DNA of 46,595 nucleotides, from positions 1 to 46,595 of the IMG/VR virus record IMGVR_UViG_3300006030_000036. One strand, 5' to 3'. The stretch is from a virus. Of this stretch, positions 25,314-34,697 are shown piece by piece. The notes beneath the pieces are model-generated. The model had not been told where the DNA came from and did not search any database. It worked only from the letters and a program-made list of their open reading frames with translations. Position numbers and translations under genes: made by a program. Each line of letters begins with the position of its first letter. The first letter of the stretch is position 1.

Positions 25314-26186
25314 ATGATCAATCCCTATTTTAATCAGACGACATTTGCTACAGAGCAAAATTTGGTCGCCGATCTGATTGATGAATCCATTCAGATCTAC
25401 GGCCACAACGTCTACTACTTGCCGCGTTCTGAAGGCAACATCGATGCGTTTCTGGGCGAAGATCCACTAGCGAACTTTCAAGATGCGATTGAAGTCGAGA
25501 TGTACGTCAAGTCGTACGAAGCATTTACGGGTCAATCTGAGTTCATCAGCAAATTCGGGTTACACATCGAAGATCAGATCACACTCGTTGTGTCGCAGCG
25601 ACGGTTTGCAAATACGGTGACGGCAGGTGATGCAACGATTGTGCGACCTCGCGAAAATGATCTTATCTATATTCAGATGACGCCGACAAATCGGTATTTG
25701 TTTGAAATCCGATTTGTGGAAAACAAAGAAGAACTGTTCCAGTTAGGTAAACTTTACACCTATGAGCTTCGGTGTGAGATGATGAACTTCACGAACGAAG
25801 TCGTCAACACTGGCAATACTGATGTCGATGCTGTCGCCTCACGTGATGCATACACGATTGCGCTCGTCATGAACGCGGGCGGAAATGGTACCTTCACGAT
25901 TGGTGAAACTGCCTATCAAGGTGCGAACCTTGCATCCGCGACAGCGACGGGCGAAGTCTATCAATGGACAGCGAATACGCGCACGCTCTTGGTGCAGCAG
26001 ATCACGGGCACCTTCGCGAATGTCACCACGGTACGTGGTGCGAACAGTAACGCGGCATGGGTCGTCAGCAATACCACACCGAATACGGCACCGACGATTC
26101 ACGATCCGATCAGCGACAACGAGTTCTTGCAAGGCAATCCCTTGGGTGTCGTTGTCACTCGCGGCACACACATGTTAGACGATTAG
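25314..26186 (+). CDS. gp14: Neck protein gp14
   Basis: 290 residues: MINPYFNQTTFATEQNLVAD, LIDESIQIYGHNVYYLPR, FGLHIEDQITLVVSQRRF and RPRENDLIYIQMTPTNRYLF are characteristic of T4-like gp14, the partner of gp13 in the head-tail connector. Residues about 180-270 carry an Asn/Thr/Ala-rich beta insertion (GNGTFTIGETAYQG, WTANTRTLLVQQITGTF) of the sort also seen in gp13 and the sheath. Position between gp13 and gp15 supports the call. Confidence 0.85.
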   Translation: MINPYFNQTTFATEQNLVADLIDESIQIYGHNVYYLPRSEGNIDAFLGEDPLANFQDAIEVEMYVKSYEAFTGQSEFISKFGLHIEDQITLVVSQRRFANTVTAGDATIVRPRENDLIYIQMTPTNRYLFEIRFVENKEELFQLGKLYTYELRCEMMNFTNEVVNTGNTDVDAVASRDAYTIALVMNAGGNGTFTIGETAYQGANLASATATGEVYQWTANTRTLLVQQITGTFANVTTVRGANSNAAWVVSNTTPNTAPTIHDPISDNEFLQGNPLGVVVTRGTHMLDD

Positions 26187-26189
26187 CAT

Positions 26190-26990
26190 ATGCACACGCA
26201 TTTCAAGCATCTTCTTCTCCGTCGCTATCTGTTAGCGTTTGGGTCACTGTTTGACAGCATCACGATTACCCGTGAGAATGAAAGCGGCGCCGAGACGTTT
26301 CGTGAACAGGTGCCGTTAGAATACGGCCCCAAAGAGCGATGGTTGACGCGACTCACGCAAGATCCAGAATTTCTGCGTGGTGTGGCACAAGTCGTGCCGC
26401 GCATTTCGTATGAGTTGTCGAATATCGCATACGATCCGTCGCGGAAGATGAACACGCTCAATAATCTCAAGTTCAACAGCAATGAAGAACATAAGTTAGC
26501 AAAATTGTATGTCGGGGTGCCGTATACGCTAACGATGACGCTTTCCGTCTTGACAAAACTGCAACAGGATGGTATGCAGATTGTTGAACAGATTCTTCCA
26601 TTCTTCACTCCCGATTATACGATTGCTGTTCGACCGTTAGCGAACTATCCGGATCTTGTTGATGTGGTGCCGATTACGCTGCAAAGCGTGTCACATTCGG
26701 ATAATTATGAAGGCGATTTTGTCACGCGCCGCGTCATTATCTGGACACTGGAATTTTCGATGAAGGTGTTCTTTTATGGCCCAGTCAAGGATAGTAAGCG
26801 TATCGAAGAAGTCATCGTCAATCTGTATAACTCTCCGTATGAAGATCTGTCAGCACCGAATGCGAACACGCTGCCAAAGGTGACGATCACGGTGCAAGCG
26901 GATCCCGCGAATCAGACGATCAACAGTACGTCAACAACGATTACGTCGAATACGACGATTACGGAAGACTTCACATACGAACCTGATTAG
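26190..26990 (+). CDS. gp15: Tail sheath stabiliser gp15 (tail terminator)
   Basis: 266 residues, close to T4 gp15 (272). MHTHFKHLLLRRYLLAFGSL, LFDSITITREN, VPLEYGPKERWLTRL and a hydrophobic core with GVPYTLTMTLSVLTKLQQDG fit the family. gp15 caps the tail tube and sheath and docks to the neck. The C-terminus is a Thr/Asn-rich tail (TSTTITSNTTITEDF). The ATG begins 3 bases after the gp14 stop with no clear ribosome site, suggesting coupled translation. Confidence 0.85.
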   Translation: MHTHFKHLLLRRYLLAFGSLFDSITITRENESGAETFREQVPLEYGPKERWLTRLTQDPEFLRGVAQVVPRISYELSNIAYDPSRKMNTLNNLKFNSNEEHKLAKLYVGVPYTLTMTLSVLTKLQQDGMQIVEQILPFFTPDYTIAVRPLANYPDLVDVVPITLQSVSHSDNYEGDFVTRRVIIWTLEFSMKVFFYGPVKDSKRIEEVIVNLYNSPYEDLSAPNANTLPKVTITVQADPANQTINSTSTTITSNTTITEDFTYEPD

Positions 26991-26992
26991 GT

Positions 26993-27442
26993 ATGACGAA
27001 ACAATTAGATGAAATATTTGATGTCGAACCCACGTTAGTGGCCAATGCATCGACGGCGCTCGCGACTACGACATCGACTGAACTTGTGGTGGCAGAACCC
27101 GTCGAGGCCCCTCCGAATGGTGCGTTAGAAAAAGATTTTCAATATGCCCGCACCACGATCACCGATAGCATCAATGATGTCAAGGAAGCGGCAAAAAGCG
27201 CCATTTTGTTAGCGCAGAGTGGGGACAGCCCGCGAGCGTATGAAGTCGTCGCCACGATGCTCACCGCTATTGTCAATGCGAACAAAGAACTAGTGCATTT
27301 GCATAAAGCACGAAAAGACGCCTCTACAGAAGTCAAAACGGATCAAAACGAAAGCAACGTCACAATCGAAAAAGCTGTGTTTGTCGGACGCGCTGCTGAT
27401 TTGTTACGAGAGCTTCGTTCTATCCAAAAAGACACTAAGTAA
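26993..27442 (+). CDS. gp16: Small terminase subunit gp16
   Basis: 149 residues. A low-complexity Thr/Ala/Val N-terminus is followed by the helical core that is characteristic of T4-like gp16: DFQYARTTITDSINDVKEAA, GDSPRAYEVVATMLTAIVNA, NKELVHLHKARKD. gp16 forms a ring that recognises DNA and regulates the gp17 motor during packaging. It is directly followed by gp17, as in all T4-like genomes known to me. The gene starts 2 bases after the gp15 stop. Confidence 0.85.
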   Translation: MTKQLDEIFDVEPTLVANASTALATTTSTELVVAEPVEAPPNGALEKDFQYARTTITDSINDVKEAAKSAILLAQSGDSPRAYEVVATMLTAIVNANKELVHLHKARKDASTEVKTDQNESNVTIEKAVFVGRAADLLRELRSIQKDTK

Positions 27443-27452
27443 GTGAACGCAT

Positions 27453-29114
27453 ATGCCTAAGAGTACCCGCTCTGAAAAGGGGTATAACGGGAACCCCAAC
27501 CTGCCGCTTCCCAACGAACAAGTCTCGCTTACACAAGCAGAACTTGAAGAGTATGTGAAATGCGCGAACGACCCGTTCTACTTCATCAATAACTACGTTA
27601 AGATCGTGCACGTCGATCATGGTATCGTGCCGTTCAAGATGTGGCCGTTCCAAGAGAGCATCATCGACGTCTTCGAAAACAACCGATTCGTTATCTGCAA
27701 GATGGCGCGTCAGTCGGGAAAATCGACCGTCGTGGTGTGTGGATATTTTCTCTGGTTCATTACCTTTCATCCGGATGTAAGTGTTGGCATTCTTGCGAAT
27801 AAAGAAAACACTGCGATTGAGCTGTTGCGCCGATTGAAGCAGTCGTATGAGTATCTGCCCAACTTCCTAAAGCAAGGCATTCTCAAGTGGGATCAGAAGC
27901 TCATCATGCTCGCGAACAACTCCCGCGTACGTGCGGAAAGCACCAGTGCCAGCGCCATCCGCGGCGACACGTTCAACATTCTGTTCCTCGATGAGTTTGC
28001 GCACGTGCCTGAAAACATTGCGGGTGAGTTCATGACCTCCGTGTTTCCGGCAATCTCGTCTGGTAAGACGACGAAGTTGTTCGTCATTAGCACACCAAAC
28101 GGATACAATCTGTTTTACAAGATTTGGAATGATTCGGAAGAAAAACGTAATACCTATAAGACGATTGGGTTTACGTGGCGTGATGTGCCCGGTCGCGACG
28201 AGCAATGGGCCGAGGAAATGCGCAAGAATCTTGGTGAGCAGGCATTCCAGCAAGAGTTTGAATGCTCGTTCCAAGGATCCGCAAACACGCTGATTCCGGG
28301 CTATAAACTCTCACAGATGACGTATATGACGCCTGTGGAAGATCGAGGCGATCTCAAGATCTACGTCAAACCCATTCGCGCTGACGAACGGGATCCCGCG
28401 CATGTCTATGTCATGACTGTCGATACGTCGCAAGGGCACGAACAAGACTATGCGGCCATTAGCGTCTTCGATATTTCAGTCGCGCCGTTTCGTCAAGTCG
28501 CGATGTTTCGACGAAACAATTTGGCACCGCAGTTGTTAGCACCCCTAGTCAAACAAATCGGCCAATACTATTGCAATGCGTTCGTGCTCGTGGAAATCAA
28601 TGACGTGGGGTTGACGGTCGCGGATTCGCTGCACACAGAATTAGAGTATGAGAACATGATCTATGTGCGCTCACATCCCAAAAAAGGGCAAATGCTTGGA
28701 GGGGGGTTCAATCCCAAAGCGCGTATGGGATTGCGCATGACGCAAGCGACGAAACGTATTGGGTGTGCGCAACTTCGTGCGATGATTGAACGGGATCAAT
28801 TGCTGATTACGGATTACCAAACACTTCGAGAACTCACGACATTTGTCGCGAAAGGCGGCACCTATCAAGCGGAAGAAGGCGCACATGACGACTGTGTGAT
28901 GACGCTGGTGATTCTCGGATGGTTGACGGCACAAAGTGGATTTGAAAATTATGTGGGTCTGTCGATGCGTCGCATGCTCATGAACCAAGCGGAACCCGTT
29001 ACGCTGGAGGAACCGTTTATAGGGTTTTTTGATGTACAACCAGAAGTCACATGGGAAGATGCAACATCGTCACGATATGCGGTGGTGGAGGATACGGATT
29101 TCTGGAAAACGTAA
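27453..29114 (+). CDS. gp17: Large terminase subunit gp17 (packaging ATPase and nuclease)
   Basis: 553 residues. Walker A-type motif MARQSGKST lies near 84-92, Walker B ILFLDEFAH at 176-184 with catalytic Glu181, coupling motif STPNGYN at 211-217. The RNase H-like nuclease domain has its first acidic residue at D322 (MTVDTSQGHEQDYAAI) and a later GAHDDCVMTL with D479/D480. It pumps DNA into the prohead through the gp20 portal and cuts concatemers. The N-terminal PFYFINNYVKI is also typical of the family. Length is a little shorter than T4 gp17 (610). Confidence 0.95.
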   Translation: MPKSTRSEKGYNGNPNLPLPNEQVSLTQAELEEYVKCANDPFYFINNYVKIVHVDHGIVPFKMWPFQESIIDVFENNRFVICKMARQSGKSTVVVCGYFLWFITFHPDVSVGILANKENTAIELLRRLKQSYEYLPNFLKQGILKWDQKLIMLANNSRVRAESTSASAIRGDTFNILFLDEFAHVPENIAGEFMTSVFPAISSGKTTKLFVISTPNGYNLFYKIWNDSEEKRNTYKTIGFTWRDVPGRDEQWAEEMRKNLGEQAFQQEFECSFQGSANTLIPGYKLSQMTYMTPVEDRGDLKIYVKPIRADERDPAHVYVMTVDTSQGHEQDYAAISVFDISVAPFRQVAMFRRNNLAPQLLAPLVKQIGQYYCNAFVLVEINDVGLTVADSLHTELEYENMIYVRSHPKKGQMLGGGFNPKARMGLRMTQATKRIGCAQLRAMIERDQLLITDYQTLRELTTFVAKGGTYQAEEGAHDDCVMTLVILGWLTAQSGFENYVGLSMRRMLMNQAEPVTLEEPFIGFFDVQPEVTWEDATSSRYAVVEDTDFWKT

Positions 29115-29118
29115 ATCC

Positions 29119-29125
29119 CTAAATA
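29119..29125 (+). promoter_or_regulatory. Late promoter CTAAATA for the sheath gene, long leader
   Basis: CTAAATA 62 bases before the sheath ATG. The predicted leader (from about 29131) contains a small 4-bp GCCG/CGGC stem at 29134-29149 and the strong ribosome site AGGAGA at 29175-29180. Confidence 0.65.
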
Positions 29126-29187
29126 ACCATGTCGCCGCATAACAACGGCTTATTTCAGTCACTTACTCCATATTAGGAGAATGTTCT

Positions 29188-31284
29188 ATGGCATTTCAAG
29201 TTTCGCCGGGCGTCAACATTTCAGAAATTGATCTGACCGCTGGCGTTCAAGCAGTTTCTCTTTCCGCAGGTGGTTTTGCTGGCCCGTTTCAGTGGGGCCC
29301 AGGCCTCGATGTTATCAATGTTAGTTCGGAAGAAGACTTGGTGCGTAAGTTTGGCAAACCAGATACAAACGTCTACGAATACTGGTTCACTGCGCAGTCG
29401 TTTCTGTCGTATTCCAACCAGTTAAAAGTGGTGCGTGCGCTGAGTGCGCGAGCACTGAATGCAACTGCCGCATTCAAGACGCTGACAGGTACTGTTGCGA
29501 ATTCTAGTGCGACTGCATTGACAGGCACCGGGACACTCTTTCAGACAGAACTGAAAGTTGGTCAGAAGATCGTATTGGCCGGTAGCGTGGAAGCTACTGT
29601 CAACTCTATTGCCAGCAACACCTCGCTGACGGTGACGTCGGCGCTGTCGAATGCTGTGTCAAGTGCAACAGTCGCCGCGTATGGCGTGCTGGTGCAGAAT
29701 GATGCGGATCACGACAACAACTACGCGTCAGGTGCTTCCGGATATGGCCTTGCATCCGCAAAATGGCCGGGCGATCTTGGCAACTCACTCAAAGTGAGTC
29801 TGTGCCCCAGTGCTGGCGCATTTAGCAACAGTGGCCTTACGGGCACACTTTCGCTGACTGCGGATAGCACCAGCGTGTCTGGCTCAGGCACATTGTTTTC
29901 CGGCGAACTGCTTGCTGGTGATTACATTGTGGCGAACGGAAAGTCATATCAAGTGTCATCCGTCGCGAGCAACACGGCATTGACGCTCGCAGAAGCTGCA
30001 GACGATACGGGTTCATTCACGACAGGTAACTGGTCGCGCAAGTGGGAATATAACTCACTGTTTGATGCGGCGCCGGGTACAAGTGATTGGGCTACGGCTC
30101 GCAGCGGATCGACAGATGAACTGCACGCGGTTGTCGTCGACCAAGACGGTCTGTTTACAGGCGTTCCCGGTACCGTGCTTGAGCGTTTTGCGTTCCTGTC
30201 AAAGGCATCGGATGCAAAGACGCTCAATGGCGATTCCAACTACTACGCAAACGTGCTCAACCGTCAGTCTGCATACGTATGGTGGATGGGTCACGTGGGC
30301 ACCACAACCAACTGGGGTTCACCCTCAACGGGTCTGACGTTCGGTGCTGCGGTATTGCCATACACGAAGTCGCTTGATGGCGGCAACGACGCGAACGAAG
30401 TGATCAGTGCGGGTGAAGTGCAGACTGCGTACGATCTGTTCGCAGATGCGGATCAGTACGACATCTCGTTACTCGCAGCGGGCCCCGCGTCAATGGCTAC
30501 CGCTGGATACCTCATCAGCAACATTGCAGAAGTTCGCAAGGATTGCGTGGTGTTCGTTTCACCGCTCAAGGCTAGCGTGGTCGACAACGCAGACAACGAA
30601 GTGGATGACGTGATTGGAGATCGTAACGATCTGCCTTCAAGCAGCTACGCGGTGATGGATAGCGGGTGGAAGTACACCTACGACAAGTATAACGACGTTT
30701 ATCGGTGGGTGCCGCTCAACGGCGACATGGCCGGTTTGGCAGCACGCACGGATACGACCAACGATCCGTGGTTCTCACCCGCAGGGTTCACGCGTGGCAA
30801 TATCAAGAACGTCGTGAAGTTGGCGTGGAATCCGAAGCAAGCCGACCGCGACGACATCTACAAGGTGGGAGTCAATCCTGTCGTGAGCTTCCCCGGACAG
30901 GGCGTCGTGCTTTACGGCGATAAGACGTTGCTGAGCCGTCCGAGTGCGTTTGACCGTATCAATGTGCGCCGTCTCTTCATTGCATTGGAAAAGACGATTG
31001 CACGCTATGCCAAGAGCCAACTCTTTGAGTTCAACGACGAGTACACGCGTTCCGCATTCCGGAATGTGGTGGAGCCGTATCTGCGGGATGTGAAAGCACG
31101 CCGCGGCGTTACTGACTTCTTAGTCGTGTGCGATACCACAAACAACACACCAGCAGTGGTGGATGCAAATCAGTTTGTGGGTGACATCTATGTGAAGCCT
31201 TCACGTTCAATCAACTTCATTCAGTTGAATTTCGTGGCGGTTCGTTCAGGCGTTTCGTTCCAAGAAGTCGTGGGGGCGGTGTAA
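29188..31284 (+). CDS. gp18: Tail sheath protein gp18
   Basis: 698 residues, about the length of T4 gp18 (659). The N-terminus FQVSPGVNISEIDLTAGVQA and WGPGLDVINVSSEEDLVRKF are family hallmarks. The C-terminal contractile core includes GVNPVVSFPGQGVVLYGDKT, RINVRRLFIALEKTIARYAK and DIYVKPSRSINFIQLNFVAV. Two similar beta segments are inserted near the front, at about 99-165 and 217-275, both with GTGTLF/GSGTLF, a GQ/GD turn and SxASNTxLT. They probably form surface domains on the sheath. Strong ribosome site AGGAGA at 29175-29180 and an own late promoter fit its high copy number. Confidence 0.95.
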   Translation: MAFQVSPGVNISEIDLTAGVQAVSLSAGGFAGPFQWGPGLDVINVSSEEDLVRKFGKPDTNVYEYWFTAQSFLSYSNQLKVVRALSARALNATAAFKTLTGTVANSSATALTGTGTLFQTELKVGQKIVLAGSVEATVNSIASNTSLTVTSALSNAVSSATVAAYGVLVQNDADHDNNYASGASGYGLASAKWPGDLGNSLKVSLCPSAGAFSNSGLTGTLSLTADSTSVSGSGTLFSGELLAGDYIVANGKSYQVSSVASNTALTLAEAADDTGSFTTGNWSRKWEYNSLFDAAPGTSDWATARSGSTDELHAVVVDQDGLFTGVPGTVLERFAFLSKASDAKTLNGDSNYYANVLNRQSAYVWWMGHVGTTTNWGSPSTGLTFGAAVLPYTKSLDGGNDANEVISAGEVQTAYDLFADADQYDISLLAAGPASMATAGYLISNIAEVRKDCVVFVSPLKASVVDNADNEVDDVIGDRNDLPSSSYAVMDSGWKYTYDKYNDVYRWVPLNGDMAGLAARTDTTNDPWFSPAGFTRGNIKNVVKLAWNPKQADRDDIYKVGVNPVVSFPGQGVVLYGDKTLLSRPSAFDRINVRRLFIALEKTIARYAKSQLFEFNDEYTRSAFRNVVEPYLRDVKARRGVTDFLVVCDTTNNTPAVVDANQFVGDIYVKPSRSINFIQLNFVAVRSGVSFQEVVGAV

Positions 31285-31325
31285 GTACTTACACCGCATT
31301 CCACAGCCAAGGAGTATAACAAGTT

Positions 31326-31916
31326 ATGGCATTCAATCTCGATCAGTTTCGCAATACGCTCATCAACGGCGGTGCCCGTCCCTCGCTCTTTGAGATGGAA
31401 CTTCGTTGGCCTGCAAGCGTTTCGACTGGCCGTCTCGCGGAACAGCTATCGCGATTCATGGTCAGCGTGTCGGAAATTCCAGCTTCGACCATTGGAACGG
31501 TTCCCGTTTCGTATTTTGGTCGGAAGCTGAACTATCTCGGCGACCGCACGTTTGCGACGCTGAGTGTGACGGTGATGAACGATGAGAATTTTGCGATTCG
31601 TAAGGCACTCGAAGAGTGGATGGATCGTATGTCAGGGCATCGTTCCGCCACGTCGCAGTATCGTGGCGGCATTCAGTCAGGTAACTTTGTGAGCGATCTG
31701 TCGCTGACGCAGTTCGGTCGTGAAGGCAACCGTCTTCGTACCTACAACTTCATTGGTGCGTTTCCTAACAATCTGGGCACGATTAGTCTGGATTGGAGCA
31801 CGAATGATTCCATTGAAACGTATACGTGCGAGTTCACCTATCAGTGGTGGGAAGTGTCGGGTCAGATTCCAACACGCGATAACCCGACTCTGACGGTCGA
31901 CGTTACCGTCGGATAA
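31326..31916 (+). CDS. gp19: Tail tube protein gp19
   Basis: 196 residues (T4 gp19 is 163). MAFNLDQFRNTLINGGARPS, LFEMELRWPASV, MVSVSEIPASTIGTVPVSYF and GRKLNYLGDRTFATLSVTVM are hallmarks of the family. gp19 polymerises as hexamer rings inside the sheath and is the DNA conduit. The ribosome site AAGGAG lies at 31310-31315. The gene is followed by a strong C(TTCG)G hairpin. Confidence 0.95.
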   Translation: MAFNLDQFRNTLINGGARPSLFEMELRWPASVSTGRLAEQLSRFMVSVSEIPASTIGTVPVSYFGRKLNYLGDRTFATLSVTVMNDENFAIRKALEEWMDRMSGHRSATSQYRGGIQSGNFVSDLSLTQFGREGNRLRTYNFIGAFPNNLGTISLDWSTNDSIETYTCEFTYQWWEVSGQIPTRDNPTLTVDVTVG

Positions 31917-31931
31917 GTAGAGATAATATTC

Positions 31932-31957
31932 GAGAGGTACCCTTCGGGGTACCTCTC
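31932..31957 (+). terminator. C(TTCG)G hairpin between tube and portal genes
   Basis: An 11-bp perfect stem GAGAGGTACCC/GGGTACCTCTC closed by a TTCG loop. There is no T tract after it, so it is more likely an mRNA stabiliser or processing barrier than a full intrinsic terminator. CUUCGG hairpins are known in T4 intercistronic regions. The portal ribosome site AAGGTG (31960-31965) begins 2 bases after it. Confidence 0.75.
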
Positions 31958-31970
31958 AGAAGGTGATTAC

Positions 31971-33653
31971 ATGCCACGTTTATTTGGCTTTGAATTTGAT
32001 TTCAATCGTAAGTCGTCGGCCCCAACTGCATCATTAGTCGCCCCAACCTCGAATACCGTTAGCTTTGTTCCACCGGATAATCAAGATGGCGCGCTCAATG
32101 TGCAATTTGGCACTGCTGGTGGCTACTTTGGATACTATCTCGATCTTGATGGCACGGTTGTTGATGACTTTCAACTCATCAACCGCTATCGAGAAATGCA
32201 GATTGTGGCTGAAGTTGATGAAGCTGTCGATCAAATCGTCAATGAACTTGTAGTGCAGGATGCGGATCGCATTCCCGTTTCACTGAATTTGGATTATGTG
32301 GATTTGGGAGAAGAATTCGAAGCCCGTCTACACGCAGAATTTAACAACATTCTCAAGATGTTGAACTTCCACCGCGATGCATACAGCATTGTGCGTCAGT
32401 GGTATGTGGATGGCCGTCTCTATATGCACTGCGTCATCGACGAAAAGAATCCCCAAGACGGTATTCAAGAACTACGCCTTGTCGATCCGCGCACGATTCG
32501 AAAAGTGCGTGAAGTGGCGCGCAAGCGTCATCAGCAAGGACAGTTTGATATCGTAGAAGTTGTACGCGAGTACTTCGTCTACAACCCAATGGGGTTTGTG
32601 GCACCCTCGAACATTTCTGGTTCCACAAATCCCACAGCGGCATTACTGAATTATAACGGCATTCGTATCACTACCGATTCGATAGCGTTTTGCCCGTCAG
32701 GCCTGTACGACGCCAATAAGAAGACCGTGCTCTCATGGTTGCATAAGGCGATCAAGCCGCTCAATCTCCTACGCATGATTGAAGACTCATGCGTGGTGTA
32801 TCGCGTCTCCCGTGCACCAGAACGTCGTGTGTTCTACATTGACGTGGGTAATCTTCCCAAGCAAAAAGCGGAACAATATCTGTACGACATAATGCAGCGG
32901 TATCGTAATAAGCTGGTCTATGATGTGGGCACAGGTGAAATTCGCGACGACCGCAAGTTCATGTCGATGCTGGAAGACTTTTGGTTGCCACGACGCGAAG
33001 GCGGAAAGGGTACCGAAATACAGACGCTACCTGCAGGGCAGAATCTATCGCAGATGGAAGATGTCGATTACTTCCGCAAGAAGTTGTACCGCGCTTTGGG
33101 ATTGCCTCCGACGCGTACGGAATTCGGTCAAGGGTTTCAACTGGGCCGCGCAACAGAAATCACTCGCGACGAATTGCGGTTTAGTAAGTTCGTACACCGT
33201 CTACAAACCCAATTTCAGTACTTGTTTGATCAACTACTTGAAAAACAATTGCGACTGAAAAAGGTCATGACTGAAGCGGAGTGGCACAAAATTAAGGATC
33301 AGATTCGCTACAAGTGGCAGCAAGATATGTATTTCGAAGAACTCAAAGAAAACGAAATCATGACGGCTCGCGTGAATCTCGCCACGTCACTGGAACCTTT
33401 TGTCGGCAAGTACTTCTCACAGCAATACATTCAGCGTGAAGTGTTCAAACTGACGGATGATGATCTATCCTCTATGCAAGCGGATATGGCAGATGAGTCG
33501 TCAGAAGCGTCATCATTTGATCGTGAAGCGGATGCCACATTGCGCGATACCGATAGCAGTTCGGAAACTCGCGACAATACGGTACAGATTAACCCGGCAG
33601 CGAAATCGGATGTTGTACCTCCAGCATCGAAGACGACTGCAAATACTAAATAA
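31971..33653 (+). CDS. gp20: Portal protein gp20
   Basis: 560 residues (T4 gp20 is 524). Hallmarks: INRYREMQIVAEVDEAVDQI, VNELVVQDADRIPVSLNLDY, FHRDAYSIVRQWYVDGRLYM, RVSRAPERRVFYIDVGNLPK, KAEQYLYDIMQRYRNKLVYD and LPPTRTEFGQGFQLGRATEI. It forms the dodecameric channel at one capsid vertex, docks gp17 during packaging and later the neck. The C-terminal 60 residues are Ser/Asp-rich. The last codons overlap the late promoter of the next gene. Confidence 0.95.
   Translation: MPRLFGFEFDFNRKSSAPTASLVAPTSNTVSFVPPDNQDGALNVQFGTAGGYFGYYLDLDGTVVDDFQLINRYREMQIVAEVDEAVDQIVNELVVQDADRIPVSLNLDYVDLGEEFEARLHAEFNNILKMLNFHRDAYSIVRQWYVDGRLYMHCVIDEKNPQDGIQELRLVDPRTIRKVREVARKRHQQGQFDIVEVVREYFVYNPMGFVAPSNISGSTNPTAALLNYNGIRITTDSIAFCPSGLYDANKKTVLSWLHKAIKPLNLLRMIEDSCVVYRVSRAPERRVFYIDVGNLPKQKAEQYLYDIMQRYRNKLVYDVGTGEIRDDRKFMSMLEDFWLPRREGGKGTEIQTLPAGQNLSQMEDVDYFRKKLYRALGLPPTRTEFGQGFQLGRATEITRDELRFSKFVHRLQTQFQYLFDQLLEKQLRLKKVMTEAEWHKIKDQIRYKWQQDMYFEELKENEIMTARVNLATSLEPFVGKYFSQQYIQREVFKLTDDDLSSMQADMADESSEASSFDREADATLRDTDSSSETRDNTVQINPAAKSDVVPPASKTTANTK
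33646..33652 (+). promoter_or_regulatory. Late promoter CTAAATA inside the end of the portal gene
   Basis: CTAAATA formed by the last codons and stop of the portal gene; 9 bases separate it from the ATG at 33662. Confidence 0.55.
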
Positions 33654-33661
33654 TACCAACT

Positions 33662-34348
33662 ATGGCCATCTCATCAGGAACCGCAAACGTTCAAATTCTC
33701 ATCGACACGTCGTCACGACTCGTCGCTCGTTTTTTGTATTACACCAGTAACGGGGCGAACGAGACGGATTCACTAAAGATCAATGTGTCTACTCTTGCGG
33801 CTCGGGCATATTCATTGGTGGTCGCAAACAGCAATGTGTATGTTCAACCCGGTGCCGTTGTTGTGGGTACCACCAGCAATGCGCATGCAATCGTATCGGA
33901 ATGGAACAAAGCCGTCAACACCGCAGTAATCACTGCCCTGACAGGAAACACCGCATTTGCGGATAATGAAGTGCTGACGTTTACGTTTGGCAATACTACA
34001 TTGGGCACCTGTAATTCCAAGAGTTCGAGCGCATTTGTCACGCCAGCAAGAAACTTGGATATCACAAGTGTGTGGTATTCCATCAGTGCGGGTATGACGG
34101 TAGAATTAGGGTTCGGTGGCGCCTATGCGAACTCAACTGCGTATGTTGCTCCGTCAATGCTCTTATCCGGTTCCGGATATTTTGGCAAGAATGCGCTACC
34201 TGCACAACTCGATAATCCCGTGCTCAACCCGACTGGAAATTTTTACATCAGCACATATAACGATGGTACATTAGGTACAGCACTGTCATACACCGTGATC
34301 ACGGAATTCCGCAAGACTGCGGGATTTGTTGCCGTACCCGGATACTAA
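33662..34348 (+). CDS. Virion structural protein of unknown role
   Basis: 228 residues: MAISSGTANVQILIDTSSRL, ARFLYYTSNGANETDSLKIN, then a beta segment (VVVGTTSNAHAIVSEWNKAV, NEVLTFTFGNTTLGT) similar in style to those inserted in gp13, gp14 and gp18. A later part reads ISAGMTVELGFGGAYANST and ends TVITEFRKTAGFVAVPGY. It lies between portal and prohead core genes, where T4 has no equivalent, so it may be a head decoration or a structural protein of this phage type. Not recognised as a named family. Confidence 0.65.
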   Translation: MAISSGTANVQILIDTSSRLVARFLYYTSNGANETDSLKINVSTLAARAYSLVVANSNVYVQPGAVVVGTTSNAHAIVSEWNKAVNTAVITALTGNTAFADNEVLTFTFGNTTLGTCNSKSSSAFVTPARNLDITSVWYSISAGMTVELGFGGAYANSTAYVAPSMLLSGSGYFGKNALPAQLDNPVLNPTGNFYISTYNDGTLGTALSYTVITEFRKTAGFVAVPGY

Positions 34349-34361
34349 TAGAGGAAGCATC

Positions 34362-34670
34362 ATGAATTCACTTTCACAACTCATTCAGAACGTCAAGTCG
34401 GCCTCGTGGTCGAACGCAAATCAAGTGTTTGCAGAGATTATGCAGCAGAAGGTTGCGGATCGTTTGGCATCAGAACGTCAGACGATTTTCAAGGAAGAAG
34501 CCGATGCATCGGCTTCAGCCGATGACATCAAGTATCAAGAATACTTTCGTGGCATGCTGAAGAAGCACGGCTATGACTCGCCTGCGGATATTCCGGATGA
34601 CAAGAAAAACGAATTCTTTAAGTCGGTTGATGCGGGATATCAAGCCAAAGATGAGTCGTGGAAGAAGTAA
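34362..34670 (+). CDS. Prohead core protein (gp67/gp68 position)
   Basis: 102 residues from ATG 34362, which is preceded by AGAGGA at 34350-34355; the open frame upstream (from 34326) overlaps the previous gene and is not used. Sequence is charged and helical: LIQNVKSASWSNANQVFAEI, QKVADRLASERQTIFKEEAD, then DIKYQEYFRGMLKKHGYDSP and DIPDDKKNEFFKSVDAGY. In T4-like genomes short core proteins gp67 and gp68 lie between portal and protease and help shape the prohead. The call rests on position and composition. Confidence 0.7.
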   Translation: MNSLSQLIQNVKSASWSNANQVFAEIMQQKVADRLASERQTIFKEEADASASADDIKYQEYFRGMLKKHGYDSPADIPDDKKNEFFKSVDAGYQAKDESWKK

Positions 34671-34697
34671 CGATTTTCTTTTTCTAGGAAAACACTC

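Noticed and set aside
29129-29176. Fifteen-codon upstream open frame in the sheath leader
   Set aside because: The late promoter geometry places transcript start at or after its ATG, and it has no ribosome site; its stop merely overlaps the sheath Shine-Dalgarno sequence.
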